From assembly GCA_029055435.1 (NCBI GenBank), contig JAIDDH010000093.1, positions 25,795 through 89,794 on the forward strand: a stretch of 64,000 nucleotides of DNA. Direction: 5' to 3'. The notes under the pieces are model-generated. The model searched no databases. It saw only the letters and a list, made by a program, of their open reading frames with translations, and was not told the origin of the DNA. Below, piece after piece: positions 43,156 through 51,934 of the stretch. The DNA comes from Acetatifactor sp. (GTDB lineage: Bacteria > Bacillota > Clostridia > Lachnospirales > Lachnospiraceae). The first letter of the stretch is position 1. Each line of letters starts with the position of its first letter. The translations under genes and the position numbers were made by a program.

Positions 43156-43184
43156 TTGACAAACTTTGGAAAAACCGATATATA
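43156..43184 (+). promoter_or_regulatory. Near-consensus sigma-A promoter of hup
   Basis: TTGACA (43156-43161), exactly 17 bases, TATATA (43179-43184). The leader is about 80 bases before ATG 43272 with AGGAGG close to it. It suits the high expression expected for HU. Confidence 0.9.
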
Positions 43185-43271
43185 TATGTATAGACGTTTC
43201 AAAAGAAGCATCTGAAATGCAATACACAATGTTGCGCAAATAAGTAAACCTATTTACAGGAGGAGTTCAAA

Positions 43272-43547
43272 ATGAACAAAACGGAATTGATTGCAGCTAT
43301 GGCTGAGCAGGCTGATCTTTCTAAGAAGGATGCAGAGAAGGCTCTGAAGGCTTTCACAGATGTTGTTACAGAGGAGCTGAAGAAGGGTGGTAAGGTTCAG
43401 CTGGTTGGCTTTGGTACTTTTGAGGTATCTGAGAGAGCAGCTAGAGAGGGCAGAAATCCTCAGACCGGAAAGGCTATGCCTATTGCAGCTTCCAAGTCCC
43501 CTAAGTTTAAGGGCGGCAAGGCTCTGAAGGATTTGCTGAACGCATAA
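43272..43547 (+). CDS. hup: HU family DNA-binding protein
   Basis: A 91-residue HU/IHF-type nucleoid protein: [25 protein letters not shown] helices, [32 protein letters not shown] (the DNA-binding arm with the conserved R-N-P-x-T-G) and [15 protein letters not shown] at the end. Complete, canonical length. Its codon use (repeated GCT, AAG, CTG) is strongly biased, as in highly expressed genes. It has its own promoter and terminator. Confidence 0.97.
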   Translation: MNKTELIAAMAEQADLSKKDAEKALKAFTDVVTEELKKGGKVQLVGFGTFEVSERAAREGRNPQTGKAMPIAASKSPKFKGGKALKDLLNA

Positions 43548-43569
43548 GCAATTACTTACGGAAGACTGA

Positions 43570-43597
43570 GAGAACCTGTAACAGGGTTCTCTTTTTG
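43570..43597 (+). terminator. Terminator of hup
   Basis: GAGAACCTGT pairs with ACAGGGTTCTC with one bulged base, followed by TTTTTG. Right after the HU stop codon. Confidence 0.8.
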
Positions 43598-43627
43598 CTT
43601 TCAGCCTTGACTGGAAAGGAGAAAATT

Positions 43628-44011
43628 ATGTCAGTACTTTACACAGAACCTAAAGATGAGAAGGACTATATTTCAATACAGGAGGAAGGACAAACTATAT
43701 GGATGGACATTGAAACATGGTTTAATCCGTATATAATATATAGTGAGGATTCCATAGAGAAATTGGTGCCGGAGCTCAGGGAATTCATATTGAGATGGCG
43801 TGAGAATGCAGAAAAAGCAAAAGAGACATTTGTGCCGTCCTGTCCGGAAAAAAATGCGGGAACCAAATTTATCTATAAGGATAATTTTTATAAGATACCC
43901 GGAATGCCGGGAGTCGACCACGAGCTATATGCATACTTAGCGCTGGATATGGAGAGAGAACTAAAACAAATGGGATGCAAATGGATTACTTATACCGGGT
44001 CAATTGATTAA
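43628..44011 (+). CDS. Unknown protein upstream of a metallophosphatase gene
   Basis: The 127-residue product contains SIQEEGQTIWMDIETWFNP, LVPELREFILRWRENAEKAKE, AGTKFIYKDNFYKIPGMPGV and an acidic C-terminal helix. No recognisable family, no signal, no Cys pair. GGAAAGGAG lies just before ATG 43628. Base use is noticeably more AT-rich than in the HU and S4 genes around it. It is 9 bases from the next gene, so the two probably work together. Confidence 0.7.
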   Translation: MSVLYTEPKDEKDYISIQEEGQTIWMDIETWFNPYIIYSEDSIEKLVPELREFILRWRENAEKAKETFVPSCPEKNAGTKFIYKDNFYKIPGMPGVDHELYAYLALDMERELKQMGCKWITYTGSID

Positions 44012-44020
44012 ATATCTGCT

Positions 44021-44737
44021 ATGGGAATTTATTTGACAAGTGATTTGCATGGGGATTTAAAACATTTCCTGAAATTATTAAATTTAATAAAGTTCGACAC
44101 CAATAAAGATTTTATGTATGTTCTGGGAGATGTCTTAGACAGGGGCAATGAAAATCTTAAGCTTTTAAATCATGTCAGAAAATACATTGATGCGGGAAAT
44201 ATGCTTCTGCTTAAAGGCAATCATGAATTGTTTGCGCAAATGTATCTGCAAGGTCGGTTAGATGCAGGGCAGTGGGTATTATGGGGTGGAAGGCAAACGC
44301 TGACGGAAATCAATCAATTGAGTTCCGTCCAAAGAGAAGAACTGGAGACCTTTATCTGTGGCCTGCCATTCTATCAGATTATTTCGACAGCGGATAAACC
44401 CCTGTTATTGACACACTCCGGATTGGATGCGGATCATATCATTGAGTCTGATAGCAGACTGGATGTCGAAGAATCAATCAAAACGGCCGCTGCAAAAAAT
44501 GAATTTAATTTTTTAATTTCAAATGACATTCACTATATGCCATGGGGCCAGATAAAGAAAATGGATTATTACGTTGTCGTGGGACATGTTCCGGCTATGC
44601 GTCTGAATGAAGATGCTTCCTGCAGGATTGTACATAGAGAAAAATATATGTGCATAGATACCGGCGCAGGATTTAGAGATAGTGGAGGGAAAATGTCATG
44701 TTATCGTTTAGACGATGGCAAGGAGTTTTATGTGTAG
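44021..44737 (+). CDS. Metallophosphoesterase, PPP-type serine/threonine phosphatase family
   Basis: A 238-residue calcineurin-like phosphoesterase with the metal ligands in order: YLTSDLHGDLKHF (D-x-H-G-D), LGDVLDRGNEN (GDxxDRG), LLLKGNHELFAQMYLQG (GNHE), LLLTHSGLDAD (late His) and VVVGHVPAM (GH). The arrangement is that of bacterial PPP phosphatases such as PrpA/B. Activity on phosphoserine/threonine or on diadenosine tetraphosphate are both possible. Like its neighbour it is AT-rich, and it lacks a strong ribosome binding site. Confidence 0.88.
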   Translation: MGIYLTSDLHGDLKHFLKLLNLIKFDTNKDFMYVLGDVLDRGNENLKLLNHVRKYIDAGNMLLLKGNHELFAQMYLQGRLDAGQWVLWGGRQTLTEINQLSSVQREELETFICGLPFYQIISTADKPLLLTHSGLDADHIIESDSRLDVEESIKTAAAKNEFNFLISNDIHYMPWGQIKKMDYYVVVGHVPAMRLNEDASCRIVHREKYMCIDTGAGFRDSGGKMSCYRLDDGKEFYV

Positions 44738-44792
44738 GCAGTAATAGTATCGCAATCGCGTAAATTTAGACTATGTAGAGGGGAGTCATGAT

Positions 44793-45032
44793 ATGAGACT
44801 GGATAAATATTTGAAGGTGTCGCGTTTGATCAAGCGGCGAACCGTGGCCAATGAGGCCTGTGACAGCGGAAGGGTCTTGATCAATGACAAGCCAGCCAAG
44901 GCTTCCGCAAATGTGAAGGAAGGGGATATCATCACCATTTCCTTCGGCAATAAGGAGGTAAAGGTGGAGGTGCTGGATGTGCAGGAGACTGTGCGCAAGG
45001 AGGAGGCTAAGGAGCTGTTCCGCTATCTGTAA
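44793..45032 (+). CDS. rqcP: S4-domain RNA-binding protein RqcP-like
   Basis: A 79-residue S4-domain protein like RqcP (formerly YabO/Hsp15-like), which stabilises tRNA on stalled large ribosomal subunits during C-terminal alanine tailing. MRLDKYLKVSRLIKRRTVANEACDSGRVLIN is the S4 motif, followed by KASANVKEGDIITISFGNKEVKVEVL. Complete. Its place before yabP and yabQ is the usual Clostridia order. Confidence 0.92.
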   Translation: MRLDKYLKVSRLIKRRTVANEACDSGRVLINDKPAKASANVKEGDIITISFGNKEVKVEVLDVQETVRKEEAKELFRYL

Positions 45033-45115
45033 GATAGACTTGTGAGGCACAGGATTCAGGTCTATTTTGCGGCGCCATTCATATACTTAATTAGAAGCGT
45101 ATGGAGGTGTCGTTT

Positions 45116-45403
45116 ATGGAAGATTTGAATTCCACTGTCCGCATGCACAAGCTCACCATGAGCAATCGCAAGAACTGTACTTTGAGCGGTGTCAACGATG
45201 TGTTGTCTTTCGATATTCATGAGATTCTTCTGGAGACAGAGCAGGGTATGCTGATGATAAAGGGAGAAGACCTTCATGTCAGCCGACTGACGCTGGATAA
45301 GGGCGAGGTGGATGTGGAGGGCAAGGTTGACAGTCTGACCTACTCGGATGTAGGCGGTGTCGGACATAAAGGAGAATCGCTGCTTGCCAAGCTGTTCCGC
45401 TAA
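45116..45403 (+). CDS. yabP: Sporulation protein YabP
   Basis: A 95-residue YabP/YqfC-family protein. HKLTMSNRKNCTLSGVNDVLSFDIHEILLETEQGMLMIKGEDLHVSRL is the family signature; the end is ESLLAKLFR. YabP is made in the mother cell and is needed for spore cortex formation in Bacillus. ATG 45116 is taken because GGAGGT lies 7 bases upstream; an in-frame ATG at 45101 overlaps that site. Confidence 0.94.
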   Translation: MEDLNSTVRMHKLTMSNRKNCTLSGVNDVLSFDIHEILLETEQGMLMIKGEDLHVSRLTLDKGEVDVEGKVDSLTYSDVGGVGHKGESLLAKLFR

Positions 45404-45415
45404 GGGGGACAGCTG

Positions 45416-45907
45416 ATGCTAAATGAGAATGAATTTATGCTCCATGCCTTTTGCATGGGCATTTATATCACTTTTGTCTACGATATCCTGCGTATTCTGC
45501 GGAGAGTGTTTCCGCATGGCGGTTTCTTTGTATCGCTGGAGGACATCTGCTTTTGGATTTATTGTGCCGTGAAGGTCTTTTTGCTGATGTATCATGAGAG
45601 CAATGGGACGCTGCGCTGGTTTGCGGTCTTTGGGGCAATCGCCGGGATGGTATTATACATGAAGCTGGCGAGCCCTTTTTTCGTGAAGTATGTGTCCCTG
45701 CTTCTACAGAAGATAGTGGGTATTATAGGGAAAATAATCAGGTTTTTGCTGCGTCCTGTACGGTATCTGCTGCGCAGGATGCGGGAGAGGGCAGTGCGGG
45801 CTGCCAGGAGACGGGCTGTGAAGCGGCAAAAGAATAGAGAGCTCAGACGCGGGATTTTAAAAAAGAAGTTGACGTTCCTGCGAAAAGTGCTTAAAATGGA
45901 CTTATAG
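45416..45907 (+). CDS. yabQ: Spore cortex biosynthesis protein YabQ
   Basis: The 163-residue membrane protein has a family-typical start (NEFMLHAFCMGIYITFVYDILRILRR), a second hydrophobic block (SLEDICFWIYCAVKVFLLMY), and a third (RWFAVFGAIAGMVLYMKL), followed by a strongly basic cytosolic tail. YabQ is recruited to the forespore outer membrane in Bacillus. It follows yabP by 12 bases and precedes divIC. Confidence 0.93.
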   Translation: MLNENEFMLHAFCMGIYITFVYDILRILRRVFPHGGFFVSLEDICFWIYCAVKVFLLMYHESNGTLRWFAVFGAIAGMVLYMKLASPFFVKYVSLLLQKIVGIIGKIIRFLLRPVRYLLRRMRERAVRAARRRAVKRQKNRELRRGILKKKLTFLRKVLKMDL

Positions 45908-45926
45908 GATTCTATGGGGGAAGGTT

Positions 45927-46241
45927 ATGGCAAAGAGGAGAAAGAAAGCAGCATACCGGAGGGGGAATCAGAATCGTTTCAGTATGGTTCTGGTTGTGAT
46001 GGTTGTTGCTTTGATTACTGCCGCCGTGGCCATGCGCAGTATGGAACTGTCCCAGAGATTGGATGTCTATGCGGAGCGGGAGGCCGAATTGAATCAGCAG
46101 ATTGAGGCTGAGGAACGGCGAGCGGAGGAGATTGAGAATTTCCGTAAATACACACAGACCAAGCGCTATGTGGAGGAGGTCGCCAAGGAAAAGCTTGGAC
46201 TGGTGTACGAGGGCGAGATTTTATTTAAGGAAGAGGATTAA
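45927..46241 (+). CDS. divIC: Septum formation initiator, DivIC/FtsB family
   Basis: A 104-residue bitopic protein: basic N-terminus, one TM helix (SMVLVVMVVALITAAVAM), a coiled coil (ELSQRLDVYAEREAELNQQI and EAEERRAEEIENF) and the C-terminal block YVEEVAKEKLGLVYEGEILF typical of DivIC/FtsB. It joins the divisome to the FtsL/FtsQ (DivIB) partners. Order yabP-yabQ-divIC is conserved. A good terminator begins at its stop. Confidence 0.93.
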   Translation: MAKRRKKAAYRRGNQNRFSMVLVVMVVALITAAVAMRSMELSQRLDVYAEREAELNQQIEAEERRAEEIENFRKYTQTKRYVEEVAKEKLGLVYEGEILFKEED

Positions 46242-46272
46242 CCGGAGCGGAACAGAGGCTCCGGTTTTTTTG
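46240..46272 (+). terminator. Rho-independent terminator after divIC
   Basis: AACCGGAGC pairs with GCTCCGGTT (9 bp, perfect), then TTTTTTT. The T run merges into a Spo0A-box-like sequence of the following promoter. Confidence 0.88.
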
Positions 46273-46336
46273 TCGCAAAAAATTAAGGCAGCCTGTCCCT
46301 GTTTTGACAAAAACTGTAATTGCCGCTGATTATACT
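46269..46336 (+). promoter_or_regulatory. spoIIE-type promoter with 21-bp spacer and Spo0A-box-like sites
   Basis: TTGACA (46304-46309) and TATACT (46331-46336) are 21 bases apart. That is too long for ordinary sigma-A use but is the known geometry of Spo0A-activated sigma-A promoters (spoIIE, spoIIG in Bacillus). On the complementary strand the -35 region reads TTTTGTCAAAAC, close to the 0A box TTTGTCRAANAA, and TTTGTCGCAAAA at 46269-46280 is a second near match. The leader then runs about 68 bases to the ATG at 46405. Confidence 0.65.
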
Positions 46337-46404
46337 ATACTTCACGGGTGATTATGTCCCACAAACAATCATAGCTGATATAAAAGCGCGAAGGGGAGTG
46401 TGAA

Positions 46405-47697
46405 ATGATAGCAGCGGTAAAAGGAGCAAAAGAATATTTATACGGCCGACGAGAGAAGGAGAGTATACAGGACCATATTCGTGTGCCGGAGCTGTGCAGA
46501 CAAAAGCTTCTGCATTATGCGGAGAGCTTTCAGGAGCTCGCCCGATGTATGGAGACGGGAGGAGAGGAGCAGACGGCATGGCGTGGGGAGACTTTTGCTG
46601 AAGAGACATCGGAGGACGTCCGGCAGCCGGACAGGCGGGATGTGCTGGAGGAGAGACGTTCTCAGGAGAATCGACTGCTCATCAGTCACAATCTCTGTGA
46701 AGTGGCGCAGATCATGATTCGTCTGGCGGACGAGTTGTTCCGCTGCCGTCCCATGGAGGAGCGCTATCGAAAGCTTCTGCTGCATGCTCTGCGGACGGAG
46801 AGTATCTATGCGGATCACTTTTGTTATCTCACAGAGAAGGCGGATGATACCCATGCCATCAGCATGACCCTGTCCACAAATCGGAAAGGAGGGTGTCCTG
46901 CCGCTCAGGTGGCGGACATGCTTTCCGTGCTCCTGAAGCGTCCGCTGCAGCTTTCTGCCGCCAGTCCCTATCTGGTGGAGCAGGAGCCTCACAGCTTCGT
47001 CTTTATGGAGGAGGCCAAGTATATGGCTCTCACGGGATTTTGCAAGGTGACGAAGGAAAACGAGACCATATCGGGTGATCACTATGCCATTCTGGAGTCC
47101 GAGAAGGGCAAAATGACTTTGCTTTTGTCCGACGGGACAGGCTCGGGGGAGCGGGCCAGCAAAGACAGTGAGAAAGTGCTGGATTTGATGGAAAAGCTGC
47201 TGGAGGCGGGCTATGACACAGAGGCGGCGGTGAACATGGTCAATGTGGCCTTTTTTGCCGGGGGTAGAGAGTGCAATTATCCCACACTGGATATTTGTGA
47301 TCTGAATCTGTACGACGGGAGCTGCAGCTTCTGCAAGATAGGAGGAGCTGCTTCTTTCTTAAAACGGGGCGACCGGGTAGAGCAGATCAGCCAGTGCAGC
47401 TTTCCTCTGGGCATCTTTCGCAATGTGGAGACCAACAGAATCGACCGACAGCTGCAGGACGGCGATTACGTCATCCTGATGACGGACGGCGTGCTGGACG
47501 CCCTGGGGGAAGGCAATTATGAGGAGGCTATGGAACGGGCCGTCGCAGAACTGTCCGAGGTGAGTCCCGGAGAAATTGCAGAACGCCTCCTGGAACTGGC
47601 CCTGTGTGCCTGCGGAGGACATATCAGAGACGATATGACGGTGCTGGTGGCGGGAATCTGGGAAAATGCCGTTGCAGCTCAGTCTAAAATATTGTAA
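46405..47697 (+). CDS. spoIIE: Stage II sporulation protein E, membrane domain missing
   Basis: A 430-residue PP2C phosphatase collinear with the C-terminal half of SpoIIE. The PP2C signature is VTKENETISGDHYAILESEKGKM with LLLSDGTGSGERASKDSEKVLDLMEKLLE, then SFCKIGGAASFLKRG, SFPLGIF, DGDYVILMTDGVLDALG and RDDMTVLVAGIW. The N-terminal 200 residues are helical with no TM helix, whereas Bacillus SpoIIE (827 residues) has about ten. No membrane gene lies upstream. SpoIIE dephosphorylates the SpoIIAA-type antagonist to activate sigma-F in the forespore. Position (divIC to tilS) supports orthology. The last codons and the stop lie in a palindromic element. Confidence 0.85.
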   Translation: MIAAVKGAKEYLYGRREKESIQDHIRVPELCRQKLLHYAESFQELARCMETGGEEQTAWRGETFAEETSEDVRQPDRRDVLEERRSQENRLLISHNLCEVAQIMIRLADELFRCRPMEERYRKLLLHALRTESIYADHFCYLTEKADDTHAISMTLSTNRKGGCPAAQVADMLSVLLKRPLQLSAASPYLVEQEPHSFVFMEEAKYMALTGFCKVTKENETISGDHYAILESEKGKMTLLLSDGTGSGERASKDSEKVLDLMEKLLEAGYDTEAAVNMVNVAFFAGGRECNYPTLDICDLNLYDGSCSFCKIGGAASFLKRGDRVEQISQCSFPLGIFRNVETNRIDRQLQDGDYVILMTDGVLDALGEGNYEEAMERAVAELSEVSPGEIAERLLELALCACGGHIRDDMTVLVAGIWENAVAAQSKIL

Positions 47698-47871
47698 TTG
47701 CTGCATTGAGGCAGTAGCGAGACAGGAGGTATGGGGATGGATTTGCAGGCATTGGTGTAAATTGTAATATTCTACAACAGCACTATTAGAAAACACCCAA
47801 CCGAAACCAGCCGGAAATCCATCCTCATACCTCCTGTCGATACTGATTAAGCAGCAATTACAGTATTTTAG
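47684..47871. repeat. Palindromic element A, between spoIIE and tilS
   Basis: A 188-bp imperfect inverted repeat. The ends CTAAAATATTGTAATTGCTG (47684-47703) and CAGCAATTACAGTATTTTAG (47852-47871) differ at one base. The inner arms 47721-47743 and 47816-47838 are 23 bp with one mismatch. The loop holds the family core CACTATTAGAAAACACCCAA (47781-47800). The left end supplies the stop codon of spoIIE; the right end reaches to about 39 bases before the tilS start. No open frame. Confidence 0.85.
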
Positions 47872-47909
47872 CTTGATTTTTGTTCGGAATTGGGATAAAT
47901 TTACTGTAT

Positions 47910-49397
47910 ATGAAAGAGATGCAGGAAAAATATTTTTACGAAAGAAGCTTTCACGAAAGAGCCTTTCGTTTTATAAGAGAACACAAAATGCTTCTGCCCG
48001 GAGAGCGGGTGGCAGCCGGTATTTCCGGAGGGGCAGACTCGGTTTGCCTCTTATTTGTGTTACTGGAGTGGAAGAGACGGTACGGGCTGGAGTTGGCGGC
48101 TGTCCATGTAAATCATGGTATCCGTGATCGGGCGGGGGAGGATGCCCGCTTTGTGGAGGAGTTGTGCCGACGGCTGGAGATTCCTTTTTTCCTGCGGGAG
48201 ACAGATGTTCACAGACTGGCTTTAGAGAGAAAATGCTCTGAGGAGGAGGCCGGGAGAGACTTTCGCTATGAGGTGTTCCGGGAGGTGGCTGCGGAGTTTG
48301 GTGCAGACAAAATCGCGGTGGCCCACAATCTCAACGACCGCAGTGAGACCATGCTCTTTCACCTTTTTCGCGGGACGGGAATTAGAGGACTTACCGGAAT
48401 GCAGCCCGTGCGAGACGAGATCATCAGGCCCCTGTTGTGGGCGGAACGCAGAGAGATAGAGGATTATCTGAGAGAAATCGGGCAAGACTTCTGTAAAGAC
48501 GCCACCAATGAGGAGGATATCTACACCCGCAATCGCATCCGCCATCATATTCTGCCCTATGCGGAGCGGGAGGTGGCTGCGGGCTGTGTGCAGCACATGG
48601 GACAGACCGCGGAGCTTCTGGCGGAGACGGAGGATTATCTGGAGAGGCAGACACAGGAGGCGCTTGCGGGCTGCGCGAAGCGAGAAGGAGAAACCTGCTA
48701 TATTCTGGACTGCCGCGCTTTCATAACTTTTCATCCGGTTCTTCAGAAGCGTATGATTTATCAATTGGTCAAAAATCTGTCTCCGGGGGCTAGGGATATT
48801 TCCCGTGTGCATGTGACGGATTTGTGCAATCTTTTTGAGAGAGAGGGGAATCGCCGTATCTGCCTGCCTTTTGGTATCTCAGGACGCCGGGAATACGATA
48901 AAGTTATTCTGGAGAGGGGGCAGACAGAGCCTTTTTTGGAAGCGGGAGCTTTTCAGGAAGCCGCTCAGGAATCTTTTCATGCGGACTTTTCGGTGCTTTT
49001 GGTGGAGGATTTGCCCAAAAATGAAGAAAATACCCTGATTTTTCCACAAAATCAGTATACGAAATGGTTTGATTATGATAAAATAAAAGAACTGCCAGTG
49101 TTTCGGACCCGCGCCGGAGGAGATTATCTGACTATCAGAGACGGACAGGGCAGATTGTGTCATAAGAAGCTGAAAGATTATATGGTGACAGAGAAGATAC
49201 CCCAGAACAGGCGGGAGCTAATTCCCGTGCTGGCGGAGGATTCCCATGTGCTGTGGCTTGTGGGATACCGCATCAGCGAATATTACAAGGTCGGGGAGAA
49301 TACAAAACGGGTTTTACAGGTACAATTAATAACGGACTGCGGCAGCAGTAGTACGGAGGAGAAAAATGGCGGAACATGTGAGAGTTCTCTTATCTGA
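47910..49397 (+). CDS. tilS: tRNA(Ile) lysidine synthetase TilS
   Basis: The 495-residue product is an N-type PP-loop ligase that converts the wobble C of tRNA-Ile(CAU) to lysidine. The ATP motif VAAGISGGADSVCLL contains SGGxDS, followed by AAVHVNHGIRDRAGEDARFVEELC, KIAVAHNLNDRSETMLFHLFRGTGIRGLTGM and RPLLWAERREIEDYL. The TilS C-terminal substrate-binding region is present (FRTRAGGDYLTIRDG, KLKDYMVTEKIPQNRRELIPVL). ATG 47910 is the best start on content, but the ribosome binding site is weak, perhaps because palindromic element A sits just upstream. The end overlaps hpt by 32 bases. Confidence 0.93.
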   Translation: MKEMQEKYFYERSFHERAFRFIREHKMLLPGERVAAGISGGADSVCLLFVLLEWKRRYGLELAAVHVNHGIRDRAGEDARFVEELCRRLEIPFFLRETDVHRLALERKCSEEEAGRDFRYEVFREVAAEFGADKIAVAHNLNDRSETMLFHLFRGTGIRGLTGMQPVRDEIIRPLLWAERREIEDYLREIGQDFCKDATNEEDIYTRNRIRHHILPYAEREVAAGCVQHMGQTAELLAETEDYLERQTQEALAGCAKREGETCYILDCRAFITFHPVLQKRMIYQLVKNLSPGARDISRVHVTDLCNLFEREGNRRICLPFGISGRREYDKVILERGQTEPFLEAGAFQEAAQESFHADFSVLLVEDLPKNEENTLIFPQNQYTKWFDYDKIKELPVFRTRAGGDYLTIRDGQGRLCHKKLKDYMVTEKIPQNRRELIPVLAEDSHVLWLVGYRISEYYKVGENTKRVLQVQLITDCGSSSTEEKNGGTCESSLI

Positions 49398-49905
49398 GAA
49401 GGAGGTAGACGACCGCATTCAGGCAATAGGCGATCAGATCAGCAGAGATTATGCGGGAAAGCAGGTACATCTGGTATGTGTGCTCAAAGGCGGGAGCTTT
49501 TTTATGTGCGAGCTTGCAAAGCGTATCACCGTTCCTGTATCTCTGGATTTTATGTCTGTCTCCAGCTATGGAAAAGACACGAAATCCAGCGGTGTGGTGA
49601 AGATCGTGAAGGATTTGGATGAGTCCATCAAGGATAAGGATGTCCTGGTGGTGGAGGATATCGTAGACAGCGGAAGAACCCTGAGTTATCTGCTGGAGAT
49701 GCTGGGAGACAGAGGGCCCGCGTCGCTGCGTCTGTGTACGCTGTTGGATAAACCGGAGAGACGTGTGGTGAATGTGAAAGTGGACTACACGGGCTTTGAG
49801 ATTCCCGATGAATTCGTCGTGGGATACGGATTGGATTACGACCAGAGATACCGCAACCTTCCCTATATCGGTGTTGTGGAGTTTGACCAGAAAGAGCAGG
49901 AGTAA
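49366..49905 (+). CDS. hpt: Hypoxanthine phosphoribosyltransferase
   Basis: A 179-residue purine salvage enzyme (hypoxanthine/guanine + PRPP to IMP/GMP). VLKGGSFFMCELAKRI near residue 45 and VVEDIVDSGRTLSYLLEML (the PRPP-binding VxEDIxDxGxTL) are the hallmarks. The end, VVGYGLDYDQRYRNLPYIGVV, is also typical. GGAGG upstream of ATG 49366 lies in the tilS coding end. The tilS-hpt-ftsH order is conserved in Firmicutes. Confidence 0.96.
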   Translation: MAEHVRVLLSEKEVDDRIQAIGDQISRDYAGKQVHLVCVLKGGSFFMCELAKRITVPVSLDFMSVSSYGKDTKSSGVVKIVKDLDESIKDKDVLVVEDIVDSGRTLSYLLEMLGDRGPASLRLCTLLDKPERRVVNVKVDYTGFEIPDEFVVGYGLDYDQRYRNLPYIGVVEFDQKEQE

Positions 49906-49912
49906 AAATAAA

Positions 49913-51742
49913 TTGAGACAAAACGGTAGAAATTTAAATTCTTATCTTATTTGGATTGTACTTTTGGTGATTATGATTATCGGTCTGAATTTCTTCAAGA
50001 CCAGCGGGGAGGACTACACCCGCAATGCCTTTCTGAGGGACATGGAGGCCGATAATATAAAAGAGATTGTCATACAACCCAACCGGGAGACGCCCACCGG
50101 CTATCTGGATGTGGAGCTCAAAACCGGTTATGAAAAGCGGCTGTATGTGACGGATATCACGGAGATGGAAAAGCTGATCCGGGAGTACGGCTATGATCCC
50201 ATGACGGAGGACGTGCAGAGGGAGAGCTGGCTGCTCACAAGTCTTCTTCCGCTTCTGATCGTGCTGGCGGTGGGAGTCTTCCTGTTCATGATGATGAATG
50301 CCCAGAATGCAGCGGGCGGAAACGGCAGCAAGATGATGAACTTCGGCAAGAGCCGGGCTAAGCTGTCCGTGGGCGACAAGAACGCCGTCTTTGACCAGGT
50401 GGCCGGTATGCAGGAGGAGAAGCAGGAGCTGGCGGAGATTGTGGACTTTTTAAAAAATCCCGACAAATATACCAAGGTGGGAGCCAGAATCCCCAAGGGA
50501 GTGCTTCTGGAGGGCCCTCCCGGAACAGGTAAAACTCTGTTGGCAAAGGCTGTGGCAGGCGAGGCCAATGTGCCGTTTTTCAGTATTTCCGGTTCTGATT
50601 TTGTGGAGATGTTCGTGGGTGTGGGAGCTTCCCGTGTGCGTGATTTATTTGAGGAGGCCAAGAAACATTCACCCTGTATCGTATTTATAGATGAGATTGA
50701 CGCAGTGGCCCGTATCAGAGGCACCGGCATGGGCGGCGGCCACGACGAGAGAGAGCAGACTCTGAACCAGCTTTTGGTGGAGATGGACGGATTCGGCGTC
50801 AACGAGGGCATTATCGTGTTGGCGGCAACCAACCGTGTGGATATTCTGGACCCTGCCATACTGCGTCCCGGGCGTTTCGACCGTAAAGTTGCCGTGTCTG
50901 TCCCGGATGTGCAGGGACGGGAGGATATCCTGAAAGTGCATGCCAAGAACAAGCCTATGGCGGAGGATGTGGATTTAAAGCAGATAGCCCAGACTACAGC
51001 GGGTTTCACCGGCGCGGATCTGGAAAACCTTCTGAACGAGTCGGCCATCAATGCGGCCAAGGAGGGACGGGCCTATCTGTCTCAAGAGGATATCAAACAG
51101 GCTTTTGTAAAGGTAGGTATCGGCACAGAGAAGAAAAGCCGTATCATCTCAGACAAAGAGAAGAAGATTACAGCTTATCACGAGGCTGGCCATGCGATTC
51201 TATTCCACACGCTGCCGGATGTGGGGCCTGTCTATACGATTTCCATTGTGCCCACCAGCTCCGGGGCTGCGGGCTATACTATGCCTCTGCCGGAGAAGGA
51301 TGAAATGTTTTTGTCAAAGGGCAAGATGCTGCAGGAAATCATGGTCGCTCTGGGAGGCAGGATTGCGGAGGAACTGATTTTTGACGATATCACTACCGGA
51401 GCCTCCAGCGATATCAAGCGCGCCACCAAGACCGCTCGCCGTATGGTTACCCGATACGGTATGTCCGAGAATATCGGCGTCATCTGCTATGACGAGGACG
51501 GCGGCGAAGTGTTCATCGGCCGCGACCTGGCCCACACAAAGAGCCACAGTGAAGCAGTCTCCGCGGAGATTGATAAGGAAGTAAAAGCTATTGTGGACGA
51601 TTGCTATGCCAAGGCAAAAAGCATTATCGCTGACCACATGAATGTGCTGCACAGCTGTGCGAAGCTTCTTTTGGAGAAGGAAAAAGTGACCCGAGAGGAG
51701 TTTGAGGCGCTGTTTACTGTAGGCGTGGGAATCAGTATTTAA
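49913..51742 (+). CDS. ftsH: ATP-dependent zinc metalloprotease FtsH
   Basis: A 609-residue membrane AAA protease. TM1 follows the TTG start ([19 protein letters not shown]), then an external domain of about 70 residues, TM2 ([18 protein letters not shown]), the AAA module with [10 protein letters not shown] (from residue 201), [27 protein letters not shown] and RPGRFDRKV, and the M41 protease with HEAGH (H423-H427). TTG 49913 is supported by AGGAG about ten bases upstream and by the lack of better starts; it follows hpt by 7 bases. Quality control of membrane proteins and a role in sporulation in Bacillus are known for the family. A terminator lies at 51905. Confidence 0.97.
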   Translation: MRQNGRNLNSYLIWIVLLVIMIIGLNFFKTSGEDYTRNAFLRDMEADNIKEIVIQPNRETPTGYLDVELKTGYEKRLYVTDITEMEKLIREYGYDPMTEDVQRESWLLTSLLPLLIVLAVGVFLFMMMNAQNAAGGNGSKMMNFGKSRAKLSVGDKNAVFDQVAGMQEEKQELAEIVDFLKNPDKYTKVGARIPKGVLLEGPPGTGKTLLAKAVAGEANVPFFSISGSDFVEMFVGVGASRVRDLFEEAKKHSPCIVFIDEIDAVARIRGTGMGGGHDEREQTLNQLLVEMDGFGVNEGIIVLAATNRVDILDPAILRPGRFDRKVAVSVPDVQGREDILKVHAKNKPMAEDVDLKQIAQTTAGFTGADLENLLNESAINAAKEGRAYLSQEDIKQAFVKVGIGTEKKSRIISDKEKKITAYHEAGHAILFHTLPDVGPVYTISIVPTSSGAAGYTMPLPEKDEMFLSKGKMLQEIMVALGGRIAEELIFDDITTGASSDIKRATKTARRMVTRYGMSENIGVICYDEDGGEVFIGRDLAHTKSHSEAVSAEIDKEVKAIVDDCYAKAKSIIADHMNVLHSCAKLLLEKEKVTREEFEALFTVGVGISI

Positions 51743-51904
51743 TCAGAATTAGACATAATGCATAAAAATCAAAGTGCATTTTTGTAAAGTTTGTGGATTT
51801 TGGGAATGGTCAAAACAGGAGGGCAATGCTATTATAATATGCGTAACCCCCCAATACATTATAGTTTTTTGCTATACCCCATAAGTAAGAAATACCTTCT
51901 CTAA

Positions 51905-51933
51905 AAAAGACAGCCGAAATGCTGTCTTTTTTA
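51905..51933 (+). terminator. Terminator after ftsH
   Basis: AAAAGACAGC pairs with GCTGTCTTTT (10 bp) around CGAAAT, followed by TT. The AT ends of the stem make it bidirectional in look. Confidence 0.85.
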
Positions 51934-51934
51934 C

